The notes beneath the pieces were generated by a model. The model saw only the letters and a program-made list of their open reading frames with translations, searched no databases and was not told the origin of the DNA. From the NCBI GenBank assembly GCA_964058845.1, contig CAXKVR010000263.1, positions 1 to 19,778 of the forward strand: a stretch of 19,778 nucleotides of DNA. Direction: 5' to 3'. Position 1 is the stretch's first letter; each line of letters starts with the position of its first letter. A program made the translations under genes and the position numbers. This document shows positions 1-10,984 of the stretch, one piece after another. Origin of the DNA: Carex sylvatica. Its lineage: Eukaryota; Streptophyta; Magnoliopsida; Poales; Cyperaceae.

Positions 1-167
1 CTTCTTTTAATTTGGCTCCCTTCTTTCTCCTGACAACCTTTTTTATACTAAGTATTCCCTATGATACCAGACCCGCTTTAAAAAATTATGTCAGATTAAA
101 ATGGACAACTCAGATCTCATTTTACACGGTCAGGTCATGCACTGGAATTGATTTCTATGATGGTACT

Positions 168-579
168 GGTATAAAGGGGAATTTTTTATTAGTAGTAATT
201 AATAGAAAAGAAGAGAGAGAAATAGAAAGAGTACAGCTGTTTTTTTTTATGGATAGTAAGATCGGTATTGTTCATACCAATTTAAACTTTTTTTTTTTGC
301 AACTTAATTAAACAGATCAAAGTTTGGATCGATACTGTTCGTATCAATCTAAACTCTTTTTTTTTTGCAACTTAATTAAAATTGACCAAAGTTTGGATCA
401 GTACTGTTCATACCAATCTAAACTTCTTCTTTTTTTGCAACTTAATTAAAACATATCAAAGTTAGAATCAGTACTGTTCATATCGATCTTACTACTAATT
501 GAAAAACAGTTGTACTCTTTATGTTTCTCTCTCTTCTTTTTTATTAGTTACTACTAATAAAAAAGTCTCGGTATAAAGG
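168..579. mobile_element. Foldback (Mutator-like) MITE with tandem hairpin core
   Basis: Left arm 181-263 and right arm 485-565 are inverted copies of each other: each carries a TTTTTTATTAGTAGTAA run, a GAAGAGAGAGAAA purine tract, an AGAGTACA block and AGTAAGATC at the inner edge. Just outside, the exact 10-mer GGTATAAAGG occurs directly repeated at 168-177 and 570-579, which fits a 9-10 bp target-site duplication as made by Mutator-like transposons. The ends begin with GGAA and GAGAC, similar but not identical. There is no transposase ORF, so the element would be non-autonomous. The middle is filled by tandem hairpin units, listed separately. The superfamily call rests on duplication length and long arms only. 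Confidence 0.6.
255..490. repeat. Tandem 66-70 bp repeat of palindromic units
   Basis: Four units start near 255, 321, 390 and 460. Each has a palindrome of about 35 bp followed by a T-rich tract and a GCAACTTAATTAAA spacer. In the second unit, AGTTTGGATCGATAC (321-335) pairs with GTATCAATCTAAACT (341-355) around a TGTTC loop with only two non-Watson-Crick positions. The third unit (390-424) folds the same way, and the outer two are more diverged. The array forms the core of the foldback element around it. Confidence 0.75.
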
Positions 580-703
580 ACTCGGACTCTCTTGTACTGT
601 TTGTACATACTCAAATATTTTACAGACAGGTTTCTGTAGTACAAATATAGACCCCAACTGCATGAAATCTGGGCGACTGCCCAGAGCCTAGGGTCCAACT
701 TTG

Positions 704-867
704 CTTCTTTTCTATAAGAAAAGCAGAGTCCTGCTTTTCCAATCCCAACCCTTCAAAATTTTCCATTCACGTATTTTTATAAAGAAACTTTTTCATGTAC
801 AAATCTCAATAAATTTGAATAGTTGGAATTGGAAAAACAAGACCTTACTTTTCTTATAAAAAAGCAG
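704..867. repeat. Imperfect inverted repeat, probable degenerate MITE
   Basis: Bases 704-749 and 822-867 are reverse complements over 46 positions with 8 mismatches, all transitions except one. The shared core is TATAAGAAAAG followed by a CTTGTTTTTCCAAT-like block. Weaker similarity continues outward on both sides. The arms enclose about 72 bp of AT-rich sequence. No clear target-site duplication was found, so this may be an old MITE or just a hairpin. Confidence 0.5.
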
Positions 868-1593
868 CAGAGTCCGTTCCAGAGCCCACAACTGGATTAT
901 TAGTCCCCCTTCTAAACCTACTTTAACTTTGGATCATTAATACTTTTTTGGAATCTTTTTCTCTGTCTTCTGTACTCAATGCTGATAGAGAAGGAATTAA
1001 TTAGTTACACTATTGTTAGTCATATCAAATCATGTTATGGCATGTTACATGTATAGATCATATGACGTGACTGTTCTTCATGTCACATTATGCAATCGAC
1101 TCAATCACGTTATGTGATCAATTTTTTCAACATTATTTTTTAATTATAATTTATTTGTAGTAGCTAGTTTATTCTTCTTCTTTTTTATCTATTTTATTTA
1201 ACTAATTTAAACTTAAAAATAATAATTAAATATGATCCGTCACTGTTCTCTAATACTATTTGTGTGACATGATTATTCTTCATTTATATTAGTATATGTC
1301 ACGTTTTTCCTTCTAAATGCCGACACTCTCATTAAGCATTCTCTTACGTTATATATTTTTTTATATATATTTGGTTCCATTAAATTGTAACAAACTATAG
1401 TATCCATTTAAAATTAGCGTTGTTTGTATTGTATTATTATTAGTTCAGTATTAGTTTTATTTGTATGCTATTTTTATTCATTAAAGTTAATAAAAAGTGA
1501 ACAAATAACAAATATTTATTAAATAAATTAATAAGTTATATAATCTAACAAAAAAAAATTAGCAAAAAAATAAATATATTACTTTAAACATAT
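868..1593. other. AT-rich intergenic DNA, no gene seen
   Basis: All frames are broken by frequent stops. I see only short AT-rich tracts and small GTGAC/GTCAC motifs, with no recognisable protein, RNA gene or transposon end. Confidence 0.6.
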
Positions 1594-2002
1594 GAGGAGG
1601 GTTAAAATGCACCCTCCATTTTGTACTGCTAACGTGCACCCTCTCCTCATATCTTCATTTTTAAAGTTCAAATAGTCGATTCGAACCTTCCAACGTATTC
1701 TTCATATTAAAATGTGCTTGGAGACCAAATTTTACATTTTTTGGAAAAATTTTACTATTTTTTCAGAATTTTTGATTAAACTAAACAATAAAAAAAAAAA
1801 ATTCAGCAAAGTGATGATTTTCAAAAATTCTGAAAAAATAGTAAAAAATTTCTAAAAAATGTAAAATTTGGTCTCTAAGCACATTTTAATATGAAGAACA
1901 CGTTGGAAGGTTCAAATCGACTATTTGAACTTTTAAAATGAAGATATGAAGAGAGGGTATACGTTAGAAGCACAAAAGAGAGGGTGCATTTTAACCCTCC
2001 TC
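1594..2002. mobile_element. Foldback MITE, Mutator-like, nearly full palindrome
   Basis: Arms of about 182 bp (1594-1775 and 1821-2002) are near-perfect reverse complements around a loop of about 45 nt. Each tip reads GAGGAGGGTTAAAATGCA inward, and the arms share a long ACATTTTAATATGAAGAA / TTTACATTTTTTxGAAAAA tract. The flanks are TAAACATAT (1585-1593) and TAAATATAT (2003-2011), an 8 of 9 match, which is the 9-bp target duplication expected of Mutator-like elements. No transposase is encoded. Diverged relatives lie at 9940-10640. A transcript from either strand would fold into a long hairpin and could feed small-RNA production; that is inference. Confidence 0.8.
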
Positions 2003-2769
2003 TAAATATATCATGTATATAATATCATAAAATCTAAAAATCTAATTTTTTTAAAACAATATAAACTACTTATTCAATTGAATTGTATAAATTGTTCTAC
2101 ATAAATTAACATCTTCATAGTAATAATAATAGTAATATATAGTCACCTGTATGAATATAGAATTATCATATATAATTTTGTATTTATCAGTTACTATATA
2201 GGTAATGAATATGAAATATCTTTATTGGATTTTTTTTTACCCATTCCATTTTACCGAATACAATACGTGTAGGATAAAAGAATAAAAGAATTTTGTTGAC
2301 ACTCCTGCAACAAAGAATCCAAATTAATTTTTTTTATTCTATTTAATTGTTCTATATTACAAAAAAAATCTAATAATTTCTGTCATAATTTCTTTGTGTA
2401 TATACAAATTTAATTGTTTATAATTTTGTATGATCTTATGCCCATAAAAAAAATACATATATATGTTGAAATATTATCTACAATTTTCAACTTAACATTG
2501 TATAGTCGTATTATTTTCATTATTACTTCAATTAAATTAATGTCATGGTATTGTAACAAATTTCACTCTAGATCATGGGCGCGAATGTAGAAGTCCAACA
2601 AGATATTTTTTTCCTAAAACATTTGTTTGCCACACAAAGCTATTGTTCCATTTTAATTAAATGAGAACAAACAAAAACTTTGTATTGAATGCAGAGAGAG
2701 AATAGAAAACTCAGTACATAGGCCTAACATGCTTCTTTACTGTTTTATTAAATAAAACAGGGATGATGG

Positions 2770-2870
2770 GTTGATGGACCACTGTACAAGAAACAATCGA
2801 CCCTGTATAAATTCATATTTATACAGGTCGGGTCGCTCTGTGATTGTCTTAGTACGGTTGATCTGATTAC
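2770..2870. repeat. Hairpin with 10-bp perfect tip and bulged stem
   Basis: CTGTATAAAT (2803-2812) and ATTTATACAG (2817-2826) pair perfectly around a TCAT loop. Further out the stem can continue with asymmetric bulges through GACC/GGTC, ACAATC/GATTGT and a GTAC-AAG block. This could be a remnant MITE or a precursor-like hairpin. There is no direct evidence of transcription. Confidence 0.45.
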
Positions 2871-3449
2871 AACCAACAAAATAATGTTTAGTCAATAGTT
2901 ATGAGAGGGGACGAAATAATATTAAGTAAACAATTCTTACAAAACAATTTTCAGAGGGAACGAGTAAAGATATGAGATATCCACATAATTATTTTTACTT
3001 TATTCAGCGTACTACTATACTAATAGAGATAATATGAAAAAGTATGTTTTACGTGAAGTCAAAATAGTTCTGTCAATATTTTTATCTAGTTAAAATCGAC
3101 ATATAAATGTAGGTCTAGTATTCATTATTGAAAAGCAGAATATATATGTTATTCATATCCGATTCTGTAAATTTAAAATCGGCACACCACTACAAGTCAT
3201 TACAGTCCGTCGAATAGTCAAAGACAGATATTAAAATATTTTTATGACATAGGTTATGTAAATATGAGCAAAAATCCATATATAAATTGCATATAATTTT
3301 TTTTCTTAAGAGACATAGACAAATTAATGAATTGTTGATGCTTTAGGAGCATGGCGAAAACAAAAAATAGAATAATTTCACAATTAAGTCCACAACACAA
3401 CTGCATATGTATAAGCCATAAGGAGGCAATTGATTTTCCTTTTTTAGGG

Positions 3450-3469
3450 TTAGTGGAAATTTCCACTAA
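3450..3469. repeat. Perfect 20-bp palindrome
   Basis: TTAGTGGAAATTTCCACTAA is its own reverse complement with no spacer. It lies in DNA without a supported gene, and its role is unknown. Confidence 0.8.
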
Positions 3470-4069
3470 GAAATATATTGATAAAGAAGAGTACGTGTTT
3501 ACAGAGCTATTATGTCAATTCAGTGGTTTTTGTATGGTGCCGGCAATTGATTATAGAGAGGCTTTTATGGATGCCACCTACTAAATATTAAATACATGAA
3601 AACAATCATAAATTCATAATAAATATAAAGGTCGCTATAATCAATCAATGAAGAAATTATATTACAAATACTGATCATATAACACGTAAAAATTAATATT
3701 AGTAGTACAGTATCTTAATTTCATAATGTAGCCCATGTCATGACCAGCTAGTTCCTATTTGTCTTTATCTTTGTTGTTATCGCTAGACGTCGTACAGTTA
3801 ATAAATTACTAATTAGCCACTAAACGAATGGTTCGTAGTTGTCATCTGATTCATCAAATTTTTATTACGAGATCACGCCATCCACCATTATCCCAGTGCA
3901 AATAAAATATGAACCGTCTGATATCATATCATCATCATCGAGTTCCAAAAGGAGATGTACGAAGGCAACGGTGCCATTCACCTTGTTTTATTCTTATTTA
4001 TCTAAGTTGAACTCTGCCACTGAACTAATCGTGTTCGCGATTTTAGCCTAAGTCCAGTCTCTAAGCCAT

Positions 4070-4075
4070 TGGGCT
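4070..4075 (+). promoter_or_regulatory. Distal site II element (TGGGCT)
   Basis: TGGGCT matches the TGGGCY site II motif bound by TCP factors in plant ribosomal-protein promoters. It lies about 400 bp upstream of the TATA box, so it is less certain than the nearer copy. Confidence 0.35.
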
Positions 4076-4155
4076 CACTACTGTTCCGGTCTGACTGAAG
4101 CAGCAACTCAACGGGCTAGTGGACTTTCAAACTCAATTTCACTTTAGGCCTGTTA

Positions 4156-4184
4156 AAGCCCGTATCTAAAATTGATACGGGCTT
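4156..4184. repeat. Perfect 11-bp stem hairpin in the RPS5 upstream region
   Basis: AAGCCCGTATC (4156-4166) and GATACGGGCTT (4174-4184) are exact reverse complements separated by 7 nt. The arms contain AAGCCC/GGGCTT, close to but not identical with the site II core. It lies about 290 bp upstream of the TATA box. It could be a dyad protein-binding site or a transposon remnant. Confidence 0.6.
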
Positions 4185-4434
4185 CAGAAGATTTTTAAGG
4201 GGTTAGAAGCGAAATACTCTCATTAGGGATGAAGGGCTCAATCTCAAATCAAGACCCGTCCAATCTCGCATCGCATCCACCGGAGTATTCCCTGAAGTAG
4301 CGGACCGTGTAAAATAAAAAAAATTGGAAACTCAAACATAAGGGTTTGCCTCAAGATTTTTGCCAAAATAGAACAAACAATTATAATATCATTGTACACT
4401 GTCCGGTACCGTGTTGATCTTAATTCATCAACCC

Positions 4435-4440
4435 GGCCCA
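4435..4440 (-). promoter_or_regulatory. Site II element (TGGGCC on the minus strand)
   Basis: GGCCCA on + is TGGGCC on -, an exact TGGGCY site II core 29 bp before the TATA box. Site II together with a telo-box is the usual arrangement in plant ribosomal-protein promoters and links expression to cell proliferation. Confidence 0.65.
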
Positions 4441-4468
4441 AAATCCGAAGGACATAAATCTCTCGCGC

Positions 4469-4476
4469 TATAAATA
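4469..4476 (+). promoter_or_regulatory. RPS5 TATA box
   Basis: TATAAATA lies 108 bp before the start codon. Initiation about 30 bp downstream would fall near 4500 in the pyrimidine-rich TCTTCT stretch and leave a leader of about 75 nt with no upstream ATG. Confidence 0.75.
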
Positions 4477-4486
4477 AGTTAGAAAC

Positions 4487-4494
4487 TAGGGTTT
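4487..4494 (-). promoter_or_regulatory. Telo-box (AAACCCTA)
   Basis: TAGGGTTT on + is the reverse complement of AAACCCTA, the interstitial telomere motif typical of plant translation-machinery promoters near the transcription start. A similar AGGGTTT lies at 4341-4347. Position just downstream of the TATA box supports a functional role. Confidence 0.7.
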
Positions 4495-4576
4495 TTTGGT
4501 CTTCTACGCGCCGCACTAGAGCTTCATCTCTCAAGCTTCTCTGCGTCTAAACCTTCTCCGCTACCGAGGAGTAACA

Positions 4577-6490
<1,914 letters not shown>

Positions 6491-7016
6491 GCATGGGTTA
6501 ATTTTTTTGTCAGCAAAAGCCTGTTTTGGTGGATAAGTGTGGTTTTTGTTCTTGAGTCTTATTTTGTTGAGATGTACTTCTGAGTTCTGTTGTTGCAAAT
6601 TTGCTAGCAATTTAGTACAATTTTAGAAGGCTATTGTTCGTTTCGGATTCTTGCATTTTTGTGTTGTGTTATTTTTATCTTTTGGCGGGAGTGTTATGTT
6701 ATTAACTAGTCAGGTTTTCAATCATTCCTGCTCCATTTTATATTTTTGGCGCAAAATTTTCCTTGGCCACATTTTGTACTAGTTAGAAGGCAAAATTGTG
6801 GTTATCACCAATATAGTTGATAGTGTTAATGCTGTTGCTGATCTTCATTGTTTCTCATTATCTGGAAGAAAATGTGGTACGGGTATATTGCAAAAATTGT
6901 CGAGATCTTGGGAAAACATGTCTGGAGCATTTCAAAACTGACAATTTTGTATTAAGACATTCTTGATGAATTTTAAAAATAAAACTGAAAATTATAATAT
7001 TAATATAATTCATGTG
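6491..7016 (+). other. RPS5 3' UTR and downstream flank
   Basis: T-rich, GT-rich sequence follows the TGA, which suits a plant 3' UTR and polyadenylation region. I see no exact AATAAA near the stop, so the cleavage site cannot be placed. No other gene is visible before the transposon duplication at 7017. Confidence 0.5.
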
Positions 7017-7024
7017 ATATACGC

Positions 7025-7209
7025 CAGTGTTGTAAAAAATGTCTGTCTATGTTGATTAATTGGCTGATTAGTCGTTGGCGGTGATCAAATTGTCATGAAT
7101 TTTTTTGATTAATTGGCTGATTATTTTTTATTATGGCCGATTATTTCTGATTAATTGCTTGGCGATATTTTGTCCGTCCGACAACTGCATGTCGTTATTT
7201 ACAATACTG
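7025..7209. mobile_element. hAT-type MITE, 185 bp
   Basis: The left end is CAGTGTTGTAAAAAATG and the right end read inward is CAGTATTGTAAATAACG. The CAGTGTTGTAAA start is a common plant hAT terminus. Flanks are ATATACGC (7017-7024) and ATATATGC (7210-7217), an 8-bp target duplication with one transition. The interior repeats TTGATTAATTGGCTGATTA. It has no coding capacity. Its right duplication overlaps the left duplication of the next element by 3 bp. Confidence 0.85.
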
Positions 7210-7222
7210 ATATATGCTTGAA

Positions 7223-7951
7223 TAGGGGTGTACAAAAAGCTCATGACTCGAAACTCAGTTCGGAATCAATTCGGATTCAAATCACTATAACTCGAGTTTA
7301 CTGACTCGGTTGATTTATGAGTCAATTTCAAGTTATCCCTAACTCGATTAGACTCATATATTTTCAATTTTTGAGGAGCTCCAAAACCTTAAAAATTAGA
7401 AATATTTGCCACTGCCAATATTTTATTTGACTAGTACTTTTTTTTTAGCAATCTGCAGCAGATGAAGAGAAGTGGAGAAGAAATAGGAAGAAAAAGTAGA
7501 GAAAAGAACTGCGTACTGCTTTATTAGACTTTTTTTTTTTTTATAATTCTGTTTGGTAATTTGATAATTATGTAATATTTTGTTAGACATTGTAATATTT
7601 GATAATTTGATGAACTATGTACTATTTTTTTTGTTTTGTTAATTTATTAGACTCTGTACTATTTTGTTAGACTTTATCGGTTTGATAATTTTTAATTATG
7701 TACTATTTTGGTATTTTCATAATTTTTAATTATGTGTTGGCCATTATTTCATTATGTATTGCCTTTAATTGTGTATTATTTTGATAAACTATGTAATTTT
7801 TTTTTGTTAGAATTAAATTAGACTGTCTCACTATGTACTACATTATGAGTCATGAGTCGACTCGCTTCCACTCGAGTTGCTCGCGAGTTGATTCCAAATC
7901 AGAGTTTTTGACTCAGAACTGAATTAGCAACTCGGCTCATGAGCAGCCCTA
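7223..7951. mobile_element. hAT-type non-autonomous element, 729 bp
   Basis: The left end is TAGGGGTGTACAAAAAGCTC and the right end read inward is TAGGGCTGCTCATGAGCC. Both lead into ACTCGA/ACTCAG-rich subterminal sequence. Flanks are TGCTTGAA (7215-7222) and CGCTTGAG (7952-7959), an 8-bp duplication sharing GCTTGA. The interior is AT-rich with degenerate repeats of an ATTATGTACTATTTTG-like unit at about 7550-7800 and has no transposase ORF. It would depend on an autonomous hAT elsewhere. Confidence 0.8.
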
Positions 7952-7959
7952 CGCTTGAG

Positions 7960-9512
7960 TGATTTTAAATTATAATGTATATAATGGTCTGAAATTAACT
8001 GGTGCATAATATAGCGGTTTTTTTTGTATTTCGATTCATTTTTTTGGAAATGGAAATTAAGATTTTCTATTGATTTTCAATTCAAAGTTTTTATCGCAGA
8101 TTTTTTTATTATATTTATTATAATCTTTATTTTCAAGATAATCAAAAAAAAATTGACAAGTGAGAATTTTTTTTTTGAAATGAATTATGATATGATAAAT
8201 AATAAGATTTCAAGTATTTTTAAATTCCTAAAATTAATAAATAAGACTATCTGTTTGAAAAAAATAATGATTCTTTTTTTTTAATGGATAATATTAATAT
8301 TTAAATTGTAGTTTTATTTAGCTTTCTTTGAAAATTCAAGGTTAATATTGTCAAATGATCTCTTCTTCCGTAAAAATAAAATAGTATATCAATTAGGTCA
8401 AATGTTTAACTTTTTTCTTTGTATAATTCATATTATGTTAAACTTGATTAGCCGACAATCAATTAGCTTAATTATTTTTCTCATATTTCATCTGAAGTAA
8501 AATTAAAGAAAGTTGATACTAAGCATTTCAAGTATTGGTGTTTGATAGTACTCAAGTAGTATTGAATAAAAGGATAAAATTGTTAGCAAGTGGGGTAGTA
8601 AATTATAAAGTTTGAAAAGTTAATATTTTTTTCTATTTGTAAGTTCACCTTAATTTTCCTTTCTCTACCTCTTAGATGTACTTTTCACTCTGTTTCACCC
8701 TAAAACATCTTAATACACTGTTTGATGAGCATCTTTAAATACTTAAATGATCACCAATTCAATTACTACACATTTCTAGGGTGCTCTTAAGCATCCCAAT
8801 CTTTGATGAGGTTAACTCTAAAATTTATAAAATTAATTTCAACAGCGAATTCAAATTGTATAAATCGATATAATTCATGAGTAATTACTTTACATACCAA
8901 TAATAAATTAAGCTATCAAAGTTGATGAAGAAAAAATATATTACAATCAACTTATATTACAATATAACACGCAAAGAAAACTGTTATATATCATAGGCAT
9001 AAGATAGGAAGTGAAACTATCTGAATTTGGATACGGATTCGGTTCAAAACGGACCGAATCAGTATCTATCCGGAACCCAGATAGAGAAACCAGATTGAAT
9101 ATTTCATTTCGTCCAACTGTTGTCCACCACTGGACTGAATATATTTTGAAGTTTAAGCTCACCGTGAGCTTGACGAGCTTAAAAACAGTCCCGTAAATGA
9201 CTTGATTTTAACGGAATTCCTGCCATATATTAGTAAATCTGTCTGGAAAATCAATCAAAAATTGTTTCTTACTTGTGGGGAGTTTGGTTGAAGAAAAATT
9301 GGCTGAGCTATCTTATCACTGAACGGTCATCTCGCCACATAATATTAACAGCTAGTGCAAGGTAAGGGTTTGATCGAACCAATTGCAAAAACATTAAGGA
9401 TTTAGTTGAACTGAAATAAAGTTTGGAGGTTTAATTGGATTAAATGTAATAGTTTAGAAACTAAGTCAGATCTTTTTTTGTTTCCTTCCCTTACAGCTCT
9501 TCTCGTCTAGAG
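7960..9512. other. Intergenic DNA; small hairpins only
   Basis: AT-rich sequence with no supported gene; open frames here are low-complexity and phenylalanine/lysine/isoleucine rich. Two hairpins stand out. At 9030-9066, GATACGGATTCGGTTC pairs with GGACCGAATCAGTATC with two mismatches. At 9155-9171, AAGCTCAC and GTGAGCTT pair around a single C. Both may be remnants of transposon ends. Confidence 0.5.
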
Positions 9513-9520
9513 TAGAGCAG

Positions 9521-9721
9521 TAGCGGAGTCACACTTTTAAGTTATGAGAGTTAAATACGAATGTAATTAATTATATAAAATTTTCATACTGCAAATGAGA
9601 ATCAATTTTATATTATTTATAGCATTTAGCTCTGAAATATATAGAAAATTATATCTAATTATAAAAAAATTCAAATTAAATAGAGGTCAATTAACCCCAT
9701 TTACTTAGAGTGAATCCACTT
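9521..9721. mobile_element. Possible short hAT-like MITE
   Basis: The left end reads TAGCGGAGTCAC and the right end inward AAGTGGATTCAC, matching at 9 of 12 positions. Flanks TAGAGCAG (9513-9520) and TTGAGTAG (9722-9729) agree at 6 of 8, acceptable for an old 8-bp duplication. GCGGAGYCAC-type ends recur in plant hAT MITEs. Divergence makes this tentative. Confidence 0.45.
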
Positions 9722-9939
9722 TTGAGTAGAGGTGTCAATGAAACTTTTTTTTATCCAATCCGTAATGTATTAACTAACAGATATGGGTACGAGTATGAAA
9801 TAGTTTTCGTTTATTCATTTTTTATAATTTCTTATTTGTACGATAACTATGATATTATTTTTATTATTAGATAGATTTCTACAACATTTAATATATTTTA
9901 TATTTAATAATTTATGACAAAAATTGATTTATGTAATAT

Positions 9940-10268
9940 GAGGAGGGGCCCGATTACTACAATTTTGAATTACCACAAAGTTACCACAACCATTTTCTAC
10001 ATTTACAAAGTCCAAATCGTTGATCCGAACCATTCAACATGATCTCCACAATAAAATGTGCTTCCAGATCAAATTTTACATTTTTTTTATTTTTTTTACT
10101 ATTTATTAAGATGGGTACATAATTCAATGGTATGAATTTGACTAGTTTTTGTAAAATACTTAATAAATAGTAAAAAAATTCAAAAATATATAAAATTTGA
10201 TATGCAAACACATATTATTGTGGACATCATGTTGAACGTTTTGGATCGACGATTTAGACTTTGAAAAG
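9940..10268. mobile_element. Diverged foldback MITE, relative of 1594-2002
   Basis: Arms of about 108 bp (10001-10110 and 10159-10267) are inverted copies sharing TTTACTATTTATTAAG, a GATCxxAAxxxTTCAACATGAT block and an ACAAAGTCxAAATCG outer edge. The left tip GAGGAGGGG at 9940 resembles the 1594 element tip, but no matching right tip exists: the right arm stops where the neighbouring element begins. It may have been truncated by that insertion. No target duplication was found. Confidence 0.55.
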
Positions 10269-10640
10269 AGTAGGATTAAAATGCACCAATGGTTTTCTGC
10301 CCCAACCATACCCCACACCTCTATCTCCGTTTACAAAGTTCAGACAATCGATCCGAACGCTCAACATATTATACATATTAAAATGTACTTAGAGATCAAA
10401 TTTTATATTTTTTGAAATTTTTTTACTATTTTTTTAGATAGGTACAAAATCACTGCATCTGGACCATCCAAAAATAGTGATTTTTACCTATCTAAAAAAA
10501 TATAAAATTTGGTCTCTAAGCACATTTTAATATGTATATCATGTTAAGCGGTTCGGATCGATTGTTTGAACTTTATAAACGAAGATAAATGTGTGAGGTA
10601 TAGTTGGAGCACAAAACCAATGATGCATTTTAACCCTACT
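10269..10640. mobile_element. Foldback MITE, relative of 1594-2002
   Basis: The left tip AGTAGGATTAAAATGCACCA and the right tip read inward AGTAGGGTTAAAATGCATCA match closely. Arms 10269-10454 and 10476-10640 enclose a loop of about 21 nt, and the right arm is about 20 bp shorter through an internal deletion. The TTAAAATGCA tip and the shared TTAGAGAxCAAATTTTA tract put it in the same family as 1594-2002. No clean 9-bp duplication is visible. Confidence 0.65.
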
Positions 10641-10804
10641 GCACATTTTCTCTCTCTTTCCCATATTTCCATCTCTTATTTCTCCTTCCTATATCTCATT
10701 TCTTCTTAATTATGCTTCAACCTGCTATAGTAATATATAAAGGTTGAATATAAACTTTATTAACCATCTTTATTAATTTTATAAACATGACATGCGGCAT
10801 GTAG

Positions 10805-10977
10805 GAATTCGCATCCTCTGAGATATCTCATATTTTACGTGACTTATTGGAAAATCTCAACCGTTCAAAGACTTTCTACCCGAATATCAAAGCTCAATCA
10901 ATATTGGCCTACTATTTCCGAATAGGCATTGGACACGTCGGTCACGCAAAATATGAGATATCTCAAAGCATACGGAC
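10805..10977. mobile_element. Short inverted-repeat element (MITE-like)
   Basis: The 25-nt segments 10819-10843 and 10941-10965 are inverted copies with one mismatch. They contain GAGATATCTC, itself a palindrome, then ATATTTT and CGTGAC. Weaker similarity extends outward to about 10805 and 10977. GCATGTAG outside the left end and GCATGGTAG outside the right could be a decayed duplication, but this is uncertain. The roughly 100-bp interior encodes nothing. Confidence 0.55.
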
Positions 10978-10984
10978 TTGCATG

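Larger units (their letters stand above)
2003..4050. other. Intergenic DNA without a supported gene
   Basis: About 2 kb of AT-rich sequence. The longest open frames are about 70 codons, overlap each other on opposite strands around 3250-3590, and resemble no protein I know. The notable structures are the hairpin near 2770-2870 and the perfect palindrome at 3450, both listed separately. Confidence 0.55.

Noticed and set aside
12..311. 99-codon open frame at the window start
   Set aside because: It runs through the arm and tandem repeats of the foldback element and its translation is low-complexity.
3351..3584. 77-codon open frame on the plus strand
   Set aside because: No recognisable domain, no promoter or splice context, and an overlapping open frame on the other strand; probably chance.
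4244..4534. 96-codon minus-strand open frame
   Set aside because: It covers the TATA box, telo-box and leader of RPS5 on the other strand and resembles no known protein.
8024..8284. 86-codon open frame rich in F, I and K
   Set aside because: Composition simply reflects AT-rich DNA; no motif or regulatory context.
9360..9475. Sequence resembling the untranslated parts of plant retroelements (repeated 'TTTAATTGGATTAAATG'-style text)
   Set aside because: I could not define ends, duplications or coding sequence, so I do not call an element.
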